Origin: Craterostigma plantagineum
Lineage: Eukaryota > Streptophyta > Magnoliopsida > Lamiales > Linderniaceae
Direction: 5' to 3'
NCBI GenBank assembly: GCA_027422505.1
Contig: JAPQWV010000051.1
Coordinates: forward strand, 434,001-498,000
Length of the DNA: 64,000 nt
The notes beneath the pieces are model-generated. The model saw only the letters and a list, made by a program, of their open reading frames with translations. It searched no databases and was not told where the DNA came from. Below are positions 37,536-47,977 of the stretch, one piece after another; position 1 is the stretch's first letter, and each line of letters begins with the position of its first letter. The translations under genes were made by a program, and so were the position numbers.

Positions 37536-39327
37536 AATTTCCCCCTTAATCTCAAAGCGTTTGGGTCTTTCACTTCTCTAAATTTGACTCGCTTTCGTCT
37601 GTCGTACGTCGCGGCTCTCCATTTTCCGTCAATAATTGCCTTTGTGATTCTCGCCATGTTTGCCATCTCATCGTACTCGTCTACCACTAGTTTTTCTTCA
37701 TGGACCGCCTTCGCGTTTTGGCTAGTTTCTTCTAACGTGTTCTTTTCTTCGTACAGCTCCTGCATAAATAATAAATCATTGTCGATTCTCAACAACTTCG
37801 TGATCATCAGCTTCTTATCGCTGATATAATAAATATTTTCTCTTCTTTCTTCATCCTCGTGATGTTGCCCGTCAGCAGGCTCGTTTGCTCGTCGCCAGGA
37901 TCTGGCGTGTTGAATCCTTTATACTCTTTCTCGTTAATCTCCTCCATGGTGGTGACCATGTACAACTCCGTCTGGTTGTTCACGAGCACATCGCTAGTGA
38001 CCTCTTCTGCGATTTTTTTGCAGTTCTCATCGATCTCTTTTTCTTTCAGATTTTGGTTATCGCCCATCAGCTTGGGGACCTCCTTGGTCGTCGTCGCGAC
38101 CTCGTCTTTCTCGTCCGCCTCTAATTTGCTGGCGAGCTTGGTTCGACTCCTCAAGATATTCATGTAGGTCTCGAGTTTGTTCCTCGCCTCAATCCATTCT
38201 TTTACCTCTTTTTCTTTCTGGCGCGCTTTTTCAGTGTTAACGCGCTCCGTCTCTTTAGGGCTGACCTCATTAGGTTCGACGATCTTCTGTCTACCGACTT
38301 CTTCGCCAGTTTTTCCCATGGCCTCCGTCGTGGCTACGCCGATCGTCTCTTTCACGCCACGCTTCTGGTTATCTCTCCGCATGGCTTCTTCATCATGCAT
38401 GGTTGTCTCTTCAACTGCCTCAACGCCTTTCTCGGATACTGTCTCATTTGTCTCTATGACTTTCTCGTTCGCCTCGTGGTTATAAGCTTCCTCCGACGAC
38501 GTGTGCATGGCGTCGTCAGTCGTGTTTTTCATCTCACCGACATTCTCGGATGTCTTCACGTCGATCTCCTCGACTTTCTCAGGTGGTTGTCGTGGCGGCG
38601 TTTCTTCGACCGCTTCCTCTTTCTCGAGCTCTTCTTCGTTTGGAACTCCTTTTTTCTTTTCTTCTTCCACGGGCTCCTCGGCCTTTGAATATGTTTCCTC
38701 CTCTTCAGTGACTTCACTGACGTCTTTCTTTGACGCTTCGTCTTCCTTTTCTTTCTCGGCCATAATCGGTGGTTCACCTTTTTTCTTTTCCACCACCGAT
38801 GTTGGATCCTCAGCGTAATCTCTATCACGCTTTATCGACACAGCAAGGGCATCGTCGTCTTCTTTTTCCATCTCAAGTTCGCCTTGATTTTGTTGCCGAA
38901 CTTGGTTGGTGTGATCAGCGTCTTTGTACGCTTTCTCTAACAGATCCCAGGCTTCCTTTGCTTTTCTCATATCGCCTATCTCTATGCTACAACAGGTACC
39001 TTCTATGGCATAGTAGATGGTGAGGATCGCGATATTATTTTGTGTGAAAGGAGCTCGCCAAGTCTTCTGTTGCGATCTTGTATACCCCGTCGTATCGGGT
39101 CGGGTATCTCCGTCTTCGACGATTTTCCATAAGTCTTGCTCTTCAAGCTAAGCCTTCATTTCTACGCTCCACCTTGCGTAGTTATTCTCGGTGAGTTGCG
39201 GGACTAACATGTGGACATCTGCTATCCACCTCGACTCCATTGACACCATCGGCTCTGGCGACATCATCGGCTCTGTCGACTCCGTTAACACCTTCGGCTC
39301 TTTTGACACCATCGGCTCTGATACCAT
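37526..39327 (-). pseudogene. Array unit 1 reading frame: gag-like plus HSP70-lid-like
   Basis: Minus-strand frame from ATG 39327, which overlaps the primer site. It begins with short MVSEP-like repeats, then a copia gag N-terminus (LTENNYARWSVEMKA...LEEQDLWKIVEDGD) with a TAG at 39148-39150. It reopens through MRKAKEAWDLLEKAYKDAD (38970), typical of UBN2-type copia gag. A Glu/Lys-rich segment follows, then a region (about codons 249-320 counted from 38970) resembling the HSP70/BiP C-terminal lid: VKEWIEARNKLETYM and KLASKLEADEKDEV. A missing base near 37807-37840 shifts the frame before the terminal part. The final TAA (37526-37528) lies inside the LTR. Confidence 0.75.
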
Positions 39328-39329
39328 TT

Positions 39330-39779
39330 TGTTATTTTATATTTTGGTGTAGGGGACAAAGTTTTTTTCTTTTCTATTTGATACAAGCACAACGAGCCTT
39401 TTCCTTTTTTTTCTTCTCACCAACTCTCTCTTTCTTTCACTCGTTCATATGGCACTTTGTGCCTTTCTCCCTCACTTTTTTTCTTCTCATATATGCATGT
39501 ATATATAGTACAACGATCACAAGAAAGGACAACTAATATAAGTGCATAAAATCTTATCATATCATAAGATATCTATCTTTCGGCTACAATCTTGACTTAA
39601 TGGTTTTCTTCTTTTTTATCCTTGGTCTTCCTTTGCGATTCTAATACGTCTCCTTGTGGTTATAGATCTTGAGTTGTCTTTACTTGACTTATATTCACGC
39701 TTGATCTCTCCAATATTATCTTGTATATTCTTTTTTTATTTTCCTCTTGTGGGTACCGCTTTGAGATTATTAGCTAACA
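39330..39779 (-). repeat. Array LTR 2 (450 bp)
   Basis: TGTTATTTT...CTAACA; nearly identical to LTRs 3-5. The neighbouring GGCTCTGATACCA (39314-39326) is the reverse complement of the tRNA-iMet primer site for unit 1. Confidence 0.9.
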
Positions 39780-41573
39780 AATTTCCCCCTTAATCTCAAA
39801 GCGTTTGGGTCTTTCACTTCTCTAAATTTGACTCGCTTTCGTCTGTCGTACGTCGCGGCTCTCCATTTTCCGTCAATAATTGCCTTTGTGATTCTCGCCA
39901 TGTTTGCCATCTCATCGTACTCGTCTACCACTAGTTTTTCTTCATGGACCGCCTTCGCGTTTTGGCTAGTTTCTTCTAACGTGTTCTTTTCTTCGTACAG
40001 CTCCTGCATAAATAATAAATCATTGTCGATTCTCAACAACCTCGTGATCATCAGCTTCTTATCGCTGATATAATAAATATTTTTCTCTTCTTTCTTCATC
40101 CTCGTGATGTAGCCCGTCAGCAGGCTCGTTTGCTCGTTGCCAGGATCTGGCGTGTTGAATCCTTTACACTCTTTCTCGTTAATCTCCTCCATGGTGGTGA
40201 CCATGTACTGCTCCGTCTTGTTGTTCACGAGCGCATCGCTAGTGACCTCTTCTGCGATTTTTCTGCAGTTCTCATCGATCTCTTTTTTCTTTCAGATTTT
40301 GGTTATCGCCCATCAGCTTGGGGACCTCCTTGGTCGTCGTCGCGATCTCGCCTTTCTCGTCCGCCTCTAATTTGCTGGCGAGCTTGGTTCGACTCCTCAA
40401 GATATTCATGTAGGTCTCGAGTTTGTTCCTCGCCTGAATCCATTCTTTTACCTCTTTTTCTTTCTGGCGCGCTTTTTCAGTGTTAACGCGCTCCGTCTCT
40501 TTAGGGCTGACCTCATTAGGTTCGACGATCTTCTGTCTACCGACTTCTTCGCCAGTTTTTCCCATGGCATCCGTCGTGGCTACGCCGATCGTCTCTTTCA
40601 CGCCGCGCTTCTAGTTATCTCTCCGCATGGCTTCTTCATCATGCATGGTTGTCTCTTCAACTGCCTCAACGCCTTTCTCGGATACTGTCTCATTTGTCTC
40701 TATGACTTTCTCGTTCGCCTCGTGGTTATAAGCTTCCTCCGACGACGTGTGCATGGCGTCGTCAATCGTGTTTTTCATCTCACCGACATTCTCGGATGTC
40801 TTCACGTCGATCTTCTCGACTTTCTCAGGTGGTTGTCGTGGCGGCGTTTCTTCGACCGCTTCCTCTTTCTCGAGCTCTTCTTCGTTTGGAACTTCTTTTT
40901 TCTTTTCTTCTTCCACGGGCTCCTCGGCCTTTGAATATGTTTCCTCCTCTTCAGTGACTTCACTGACGTCTTTCTTTGACGCTTCGTCTTCCTTTTCTTT
41001 CTCGGCCATAATCGGTGGTTCACCTTTTTTCTTTTCCACCACCGATGTTGGATCCTCAGCGTAATCTCTATCACGCTTTATCGACACAGCAAGGGCATCG
41101 TCGTCTTCTTTTTCCATCTCAAGTTCGCCTTGATTTTGTTGCCGAACTTGGTTGGTGTGATCAGCGTCTTTGTACGCTTTCTCTAACAGATCCCAGACTT
41201 CCTTTGCTTTTCTCATATCGCCTATCTCTATGCTACAACAGGTACCTTCTATGGCATAGTAGATGGTGAGGATCGCGATATTATTTTGTGTGAAAGGAGC
41301 TCGCCAAGTCTTCTGTTGCGATCTTGTATACCCCGTCGTATCGGGTCGGGTATCTCCGTCTTCGACGATTTTCCATAAGTCTTGCTCTTCAAGCTAAGCC
41401 TTCATTTCTACGCTCCACCTTGCGTAGTTATTCTCGGTGAGTTGCGGGACTAACATGTGGACATCTGCTATCCACCTCGACTCCATTGACACCATCGGCT
41501 CTGGCGACATCATCGGCTCTGTCGACTCCGTTAACACCTTCGGCTCTTTTGACACCATCGGCTCTGATACCAT
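39770..41573 (-). pseudogene. Array unit 2 reading frame, broken
   Basis: Same organisation as unit 1. Besides the common TAG in the gag N-terminus, it has a TAG after MRRDN (near 40611) where unit 1 has Gln. One extra T gives a frameshift in the lid-like region (near 40285). The terminal 152 codons (40228 to 39770) are open. Confidence 0.75.
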
Positions 41574-41575
41574 TT

Positions 41576-42025
41576 TGTTATTTTATATTTTGGTGTAGGG
41601 GACAAAGTTTTTTTCTTTTCTATTTGATACAAGCACAACGAGCCTTTTCCTTTTTTTTCTTCTCACCAACTCTCTCTTTCTTTCACTCGTTCATATGGCA
41701 CTTTGTGCCTTTCTCCCTCACTTTTTTTCTTCTCATATATGCATGTATATATAGTACAACGATCACAAGAAAGGACAACTAATATAAGTGCATAAAATCT
41801 TATCATATCATAAGATATCTATCTTTCGGCTACAATCTTGACTTAATGGTTTTCTTCTTTTTTATCCTTGGTCTTCCTTTGCGATTCTAATACGTCTCCT
41901 TGTGGTTATAGATCTTGAGTTGTCTTTACTTGACTTATATTCACGCTTGATCTCTCCAATATTATCTTGTATATTCTTTTTTTATTTTCCTCTTGTGGGT
42001 ACCGCTTTGAGATTATTAGCTAACA
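41576..42025 (-). repeat. Array LTR 3 (450 bp)
   Basis: Same ends and length as LTR 2, joined directly to units 2 and 3. Confidence 0.9.
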
Positions 42026-43819
42026 AATTTCCCCCTTAATCTCAAAGCGTTTGGGTCTTTCACTTCTCTAAATTTGACTCGCTTTCGTCTGTCGTACGTC
42101 GCGGCTCTCCATTTTCCGTCAATAATTGCCTTTGTGATTCTCGCCATGTTTGCCATCTCATCGTACTCGTCTACCACTAGTTTTTCTTCATGGACCGCCT
42201 TCGCGTTTTGGCTAGTTTCTTCTAACGTGTTCTTTTCTTCGTACAGCTCCTGCATAAATAATAAATCATTGTCGATTCTCAACAACCTCGTGATCATCAG
42301 CTTCTTATCGCTGATATAATAAATATTTTTCTCTTCTTTCTTCATCCTCGTGATGTAGCCCGTCAGCAGGCTCGTTTGCTCGTTGCCAGGATCTGGCGTG
42401 TTGAATCCTTTATACTCTTTCTCGTTAATCTCCTCCATGGTGGTGACCATGTACTGCTCCGTCTGGTTGTTCACGAGCGCATCGCTAGTGACCTCTTCTG
42501 CGATTTTTCTGCAGTTCTCATCGATCTCTTTTTTCTTTCAGATTTTGGTTGTCGCCCATCAGCTTGGGGACCTCCTTGGTCGTCGTCGCGATCTCGTCTT
42601 TCTCGTCCGCCTCTAATTTGCTGGCGAGCTTGGTTCGACTCCTCAAGATATTCATGTAGGTCTCGAGTTTGTTCCTCGCCTGAATCCATTCTTTTACCTC
42701 TTTTTCTTTCTAGCGCGCTTTTGCAGTGTTAACGCGCTCCGTCTCTTTAGGGCTGACCTCATTAGGTTCGACGATCTTCTGTCTACCGACTTCTTCGCCA
42801 GTTTTTCCCATGGCCTCCGTCGTGGCTACGCCGATCGTCTCTTTCACGCCGCGCTTCTAGTTATCTCTCCGCATGGCTTCTTCATCATGCATGGTTGTCT
42901 CTTCAACTGCCTCAACGCCTTTCTCGGATACTGTCTCATTTGTCTCTATGACTTTCTCGTTCGCCTCGTGGTTATAAGCTTCCTCCGACGACGTGTGCAT
43001 GGCGTCGTCAATCGTGTTTTTCATCTCACCGACATTCTCGGATGTCTTCACGTCGATCTTCTCGACTTTCTCAGGTGGTTGTCGTGGCGGCGTTTCTTCG
43101 ACCGCTTCCTCTTTCTCGAGCTCTTCTTCGTTTGGAACTCCTTTTTTCTTTTCTTCTTCCACGGGCTCCTCGGCCTTTGAATATGTTTCCTCCTCTTCAG
43201 TGACTTCACTGACGTCTTTCTTTGACGCTTCGTCTTCCTTTTCTTTCTCGGCCATAATCGGTGGTTCACCTTTTTTCTTTTCCACCACCGATGTTGGATC
43301 CTCAGCGTAATCTCTATCACGCTTTATCGACACAGCAAGGGCATCGTCGTCTTCTTTTTCCATCTCAAGTTCGCCTTGATTTTGTTGCCGAACTTGGTTG
43401 GTGTGATCAGCGTCTTTGTACGCTTTCTCTAACAGATCCCAGGCTTCCTTTGCTTTTCTCATATCGCCTATCTCTATGCTACAACAGGTACCTTCTATGG
43501 CATAGTAGATGGTGAGGATCGCGATATTATTTTGTGTGAAAGGAGCTCGCCAAGTCTTCTGTTGCGATCTTGTATACCCCGTCGTATCGGGTCGGGTATC
43601 TCCGTCTTCGACGATTTTCCATAAGTCTTGCTCTTCAAGCTAAGCCTTCATTTCTACGCTCCACCTTGCGTAGTTATTCTCGGTGAGTTGCGGGACTAAC
43701 ATGTGGACATCTGCTATCCACCTCGACTCCATTGACACCATCGGCTCTGGCGACATCATCGGCTCTGTCGACTCCGTTAACACCTTCGGCTCTTTTGACA
43801 CCATCGGCTCTGATACCAT
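42016..43819 (-). pseudogene. Array unit 3 reading frame, broken
   Basis: Shares the TAG after MRRDN and the extra-T frameshift with units 2 and 4. It has additional private changes, including a further stop near 42712 (TTTCTAGCGCGC instead of TTTCTGGCGCGC). Confidence 0.75.
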
Positions 43820-43821
43820 TT

Positions 43822-44270
43822 TGTTATTTTATATTTTGGTGTAGGGGACAAAGTTTTTTTCTTTTCTATTTGATACAAGCACAACGAGCCTTTTCCTTTT
43901 TTTTCTTCTCACCAACTCTCTCTTTCTTTCACTCGTTCATATGGCACTTTGTGCCTTTCTCCCTCACTTTTTTCTTATCATATATGCATGTATATATAGT
44001 ACAACGATCACAAGAAAGGACAACTAATATAAGTGCATAAAATCTTATCATATCATAAGATATCTATCTTTCGGCTACAATCTTGACTTAATGGTTTTCT
44101 TCTTTTTTATCCTTGGTCTTCCTTTGCGATTCTAATACGTCTCCTTGTGGTTATAGATCTTGAGTTGTCTTTACTTGACTTATATTCACGCTTGATCTCT
44201 CCAATATTATCTTGTATATTCTTTTTTTATTTTCCTCTTGTGGGTACCGCTTTGAGATTATTAGCTAACA
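43822..44270 (-). repeat. Array LTR 4 (449 bp)
   Basis: One base shorter than the others because of a change in the T-rich tract near 43970. Confidence 0.9.
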
Positions 44271-46064
44271 AATTTCCCCCTTAATCTCAAAGCGTTTGGG
44301 TCTTTCACTTCTCTAAATTTCACTCGCTTTCGTCTGTCGTACGTCGCGGCTCTCCATTTTCCGTCAATAATTGCCTTTGTGATTCTCGCCATGTTTGCCA
44401 TCTCATCGTACTCGTCTACCACTAGTTTTTCTTCATGGACCGCCTTCGCGTTTTGGCTAGTTTCTTCTAACGTGTTCTTTTCTTCGTACAGCTCCTGCAT
44501 AAATAATAAATCATTGTCGATTCTCAACAACCTCGTGATCATCAGCTTCTTATCGCTGATATAATAAATATTTTTCTCTTCTTTCTTCATCCTCGTGATG
44601 TAGCCCGTCAGCAGGCTCGTTTGCTCGTTGCCAGGATCTGGCGTGTTGAATCCTTTATACTCTTTCTCGTTAATCTCCTCCATGGTGGTGACCATGTACT
44701 GCTCCGTCTGGTTGTTCACGAGCGCATCGCTAGTGACCTCTTCTGCGATTTTTCTGCAGTTCTCATCGATCTCTTTTTTCTTTCAGATTTTGGTTATCGC
44801 CCATCAGCTTGGGGACCTCCTTGGTCGTCGTCGCGATCTCGTCTTTCTCGTCCGCCTCTAATTTGCTGGCGAGCTTGGTTCGACTCCTCAAGATATTCAT
44901 GTAGGTCTCGAGTTTGTTCCTCGCCTGAATCCATTCTTTTACCTCTTTTTCTTTCTGGCGCGCTTTTTCAGTGTTAACGCGCTCCGTCTCTTTAGGGCTG
45001 ACCTCATTAGGTTCGACGATCTTCTGTCTACCGACTTCTTCGCCAGTTTTTCCCATGGCCTCCGTCGTGGCTACGCCGATCGTCTCTTTCACGCCGCGCT
45101 TCTAGTTATCTCTCCGCATGGCTTCTTCATCATGCATGGTTGTCTCTTCAACTGCCTCAACGCCTTTCTCGGATACTGTCTCATTTGTCTCTATGACTTT
45201 CTCGTTCGCCTCGTGGTTATAAGCTTCCTCCGACGACGTGTGCATGGCGTCGTCAATCGTGTTTTTCATCTCACCGACATTCTCGGATGTCTTCACGTCG
45301 ATCTTCTCGACTTTCTCAGGTGGTTGTCGTGGCGGCGTTTCTTCGACCGCTTCCTCTTTCTCGAGCTCTTCTTCGTTTGGAACTCCTTTTTTCTTTTCTT
45401 CTTCCACGGGCTCCTCGGCCTTTGAATATGTTTCCTCCTCTTCAGTGACTTCACTGACGTCTTTCTTTGACGCTTCGTCTTCCTTTTCTTTCTCGGCCAT
45501 AATCGGTGGTTCACCTTTTTTCTTTTCCACCACCGATGTTGGATCCTCAGCGTAATCTCTATCACGCTTTATCGACACAGCAAGGGCATCGTCGTCTTCT
45601 TTTTCCATCTCAAGTTCGCCTTGATTTTGTTGCCGAACTTGGTTGGTGTGATCAGCGTCTTTGTACGCTTTCTCTAACAGATCCCAGGCTTCCTTTGCTT
45701 TTCTCATATCGCCTATCTCTATGCTACAACAGGTACCTTCTATGGCATAGTAGATGGTGAGGATCGCGATATTATTTTGTGTGAAAGGAGCTCGCCAAGT
45801 CTTCTGTTGCGATCTTGTATACCCCGTCGTATCGGGTCGGGTATCTCCGTCTTCGACGATTTTCCATAAGTCTTGCTCTTCAAGCTAAGCCTTCATTTCT
45901 ACGCTCCACCTTGCGTAGTTATTCTCGGTGAGTTGCGGGACTAACATGTGGACATCTGCTATCCACCTCGACTCCATTGACACCATCGGCTCTGGCGACA
46001 TCATCGGCTCTGTCGACTCCGTTAACACCTTCGGCTCTTTTGACACCATCGGCTCTGATACCAT
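44261..46064 (-). pseudogene. Array unit 4 reading frame, broken
   Basis: Carries the same two lesions as units 2 and 3 (TAG near 45102, extra T near 44775). The remaining sequence is nearly identical to unit 2. Confidence 0.75.
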
Positions 46065-46066
46065 TT

Positions 46067-46516
46067 TGTTATTTTATATTTTGGTGTAGGGGACAAAGTT
46101 TTTTTCTTTTCTATTTGATACAAGCACAACGAGCCTTTTCCTTTTTTTTCTTCTCACCAACTCTCTCTTTCTTTCACTCGTTCATATGGCACTTTGTGCC
46201 TTTCTCCCTCACTTTTTTTCTTCTCATATATGCATGTATATATAGTACAACGATCACAAGAAAGGACAACTAATATAAGTGCATAAAATCTTATCATATC
46301 ATAAGATATCTATCTTTCGGCTACAATCTTGACTTAATGGTTTTCTTCTTTTTTATCCTTGGTCTTCCTTTGCGATTCTAATACGTCTCCTTGTGGTTAT
46401 AGATCTTGAGTTGTCTTTACTTGACTTATATTCACGCTTGATCTCTCCAATATTATCTTGTATATTCTTTTTTTATTTTCCTCTTGTGGGTACCGCTTTG
46501 AGATTATTAGCTAACA
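46067..46516 (-). repeat. Array LTR 5 (450 bp)
   Basis: Last LTR of the array. It lies between unit 4 and the truncated unit 5, whose frame ends inside it. Confidence 0.9.
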
Positions 46517-47640
46517 AATTTCCCCCTTAATCTCAAAGCGTTTGGGTCTTTCACTTCTCTAAATTTCACTCGCTTTTGTCTGTCGTACGTCGCGGCTCTC
46601 CATTTTCCGTCAATAATTGCCTTTGTGATTCTCGCCATGTTTGCCATCTCATCGTACTCGTCTACCACTAGTTTTTCTTCATGGACCGCCTTCGCGTTTT
46701 GGCTAGTTTCTTCTAACGTGTTCTTTTCTTCGTACAGCTCCTGCATAAATAATAAATCATTGTCGATTCTCAACAACCTCGTGATCATCAGCTTCTTATC
46801 GCTGATATAATAAATATTTTTCTCTTCTTTCTTCATCCTCGTGATGTAGCCCGTCAGCAGGCTCGTTTGCTCGTCGCCAGGATCTGGCGTGTTGAATCCT
46901 TTATACTCTTTCTCGTTAATCTCCTCCATGGTGGTGACCATGTACTGCTCCGTCTGGTTGTTCACGAGCGCATCGCTAGTGACCTCTTCTGCGATTTTTC
47001 TGCAGTTCTCATCGATCTCTTTTTCTTTCAGATTTTGGTTATCGCCCATCAGCTTGGGGACCTCCTTGGTCGTCGTCGCGATCTCGTCTTTCTCGTCCGC
47101 CTCTAATTTGCTGGCGAGCTTGGTTCGACTCCTCAAGATATTCATGTAGGTCTCGAGTTTGTTCCTCGCCTCAATCCATTCTTTTACCTCTTTTTCTTTC
47201 TGGCGCGCTTTTTCAGTGTTAACGCGCTCCGTCTCTTTAGGGCTGACCTCATTAGGTTCGACGATCTTCTGTCTACCGACTTCTTCGCCAGTTTTTCCCA
47301 TGGCCTCCGTCGTGGCTACGCCGATCGTCTCTTTCACGCCGCGCTTCTGGTTATCTCTCCGCATGGCTTCTTCATCATGCATGGTTGTCTCTTCAACTGC
47401 CTCAACGCCTTTCTCGGATACTGTCTCATTTGTCTCTATGACTTTCTCGTTCGCCTCGTGGTTATAAGCTTCCTCCGACGACGTGTGCATGGCGTCGTCA
47501 ATCGTGTTTTTCATCTCACCGACATTCTCGGATGTCTTCACGTCGATCTCCTCGACTTTCTCAGGTGGTTGTCGTGGCGGGCAATTGGTGAGTTGTCGGG
47601 CTCCATGGCCTTGGATAGATAGAGCTCGTTTTGCTTCCAT
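46507..47640 (-). CDS. Chimeric reading frame: PHR1-like N-terminus fused in frame to truncated array unit 5 (377 codons)
   Basis: An uninterrupted minus-strand frame. The first 20 codons (MEAKRALSIQ...ARQLTNC) match the conserved N-terminus of PHR1-like proteins (MEARPALSIQ-type). At 47580/47581 the sequence switches, in frame, to the retroelement frame (PPRQPPEKVEEIDVK). It then runs through the Glu/Lys-rich region and the HSP70/BiP-lid-like segment to a TAA inside LTR 5. Unit 5 lacks the TAG and the frameshift of units 2-4. The host gene's start codon, leader exon (acceptor near 47697) and presumably promoter lie directly upstream, so it could be transcribed. Whether it is expressed or has any function is unknown; it lacks the MYB domain. 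Confidence 0.65.
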   Translation of the reverse strand: MEAKRALSIQGHGARQLTNCPPRQPPEKVEEIDVKTSENVGEMKNTIDDAMHTSSEEAYNHEANEKVIETNETVSEKGVEAVEETTMHDEEAMRRDNQKRGVKETIGVATTEAMGKTGEEVGRQKIVEPNEVSPKETERVNTEKARQKEKEVKEWIEARNKLETYMNILRSRTKLASKLEADEKDEIATTTKEVPKLMGDNQNLKEKEIDENCRKIAEEVTSDALVNNQTEQYMVTTMEEINEKEYKGFNTPDPGDEQTSLLTGYITRMKKEEKNIYYISDKKLMITRLLRIDNDLLFMQELYEEKNTLEETSQNAKAVHEEKLVVDEYDEMANMARITKAIIDGKWRAATYDRQKRVKFREVKDPNALRLRGKFVS

Positions 47641-47696
47641 TACTAATTGATCAATAACAACCTCAGTTTCTCCTGCACATGATGGCCATATCTACC
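47581..47696 (-). pseudogene. 5' end of the split PHR1-like gene: leader exon and first codons
   Basis: On the minus strand a TTTGCAG acceptor is followed by a leader (GGTAGATATGGCC...) and ATG at 47640 with about 20 PHR1-like codons. Sequence then breaks into the LTR array. With the fragment at 36.6-37.1 kb in the same orientation, this is the other end of one gene. The MYB domain and middle exons are missing. Confidence 0.75.
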
Positions 47697-47977
47697 CTGC
47701 AAATGAATATAATAACATTCAAACAGTGGCAAGTTAAATATAAAGAGCTTTCACAAAGTTACGAATGACCCCTGGTACAGAAAGATGACAAAGAGACAGG
47801 AAAAACAAAAATGGGCCTTACAGGTTTCATGGGATTCTCAAATAGTTCAAGTAGATTGTACAAGATTTCCCAGATTCTTCAATGATCAACCATATAGCAC
47901 GAACATGAAGATACATATCAAAACCAAGCAAGACCAACGATGTTTGATGGGAAAACATTTCCCGTAAACCAATCCCA
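47697..47977. other. Probable leader intron or promoter of the split PHR1-like gene
   Basis: No coding evidence; T- and A-rich sequence upstream (minus strand) of the PHR1-like leader exon. Confidence 0.35.

Larger units (their letters stand above)
37086..47580 (-). mobile_element. Tandem array of five units of a non-autonomous LTR retrotransposon
   Basis: Five LTRs (37086, 39330, 41576, 43822, 46067; each 449-450 bp, plus-strand TGTTATTTTATAT...TAGCTAACA) alternate with internal regions of about 1,796 bp, period about 2,245 bp. On the minus strand each unit reads LTR, 3 nt, primer site TGGTATCAGAGCC, one long reading frame, GGGGGAAAT polypurine tract, next LTR. Units are nearly identical. 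The fifth internal region is cut at 47580 and lacks its 5' LTR and gag start. No reverse transcriptase or integrase is present, so it depended on other elements. Adjacent units share LTRs, as expected from unequal or circular LTR-LTR recombination. The array interrupts a PHR1-like gene. Confidence 0.92.

Noticed and set aside
37086..47580. CRISPR-like or satellite array
   Set aside because: The period is about 2.2 kb and the units have LTRs, a primer site and a polypurine tract, so it is a retroelement multimer in a plant genome.
37859..47622. Repeated plus-strand frames (Ser/Phe/Val-rich, 80-118 codons) in every array unit
   Set aside because: They are antisense shadows of the minus-strand gag/lid-like frame and recur only because the units repeat.
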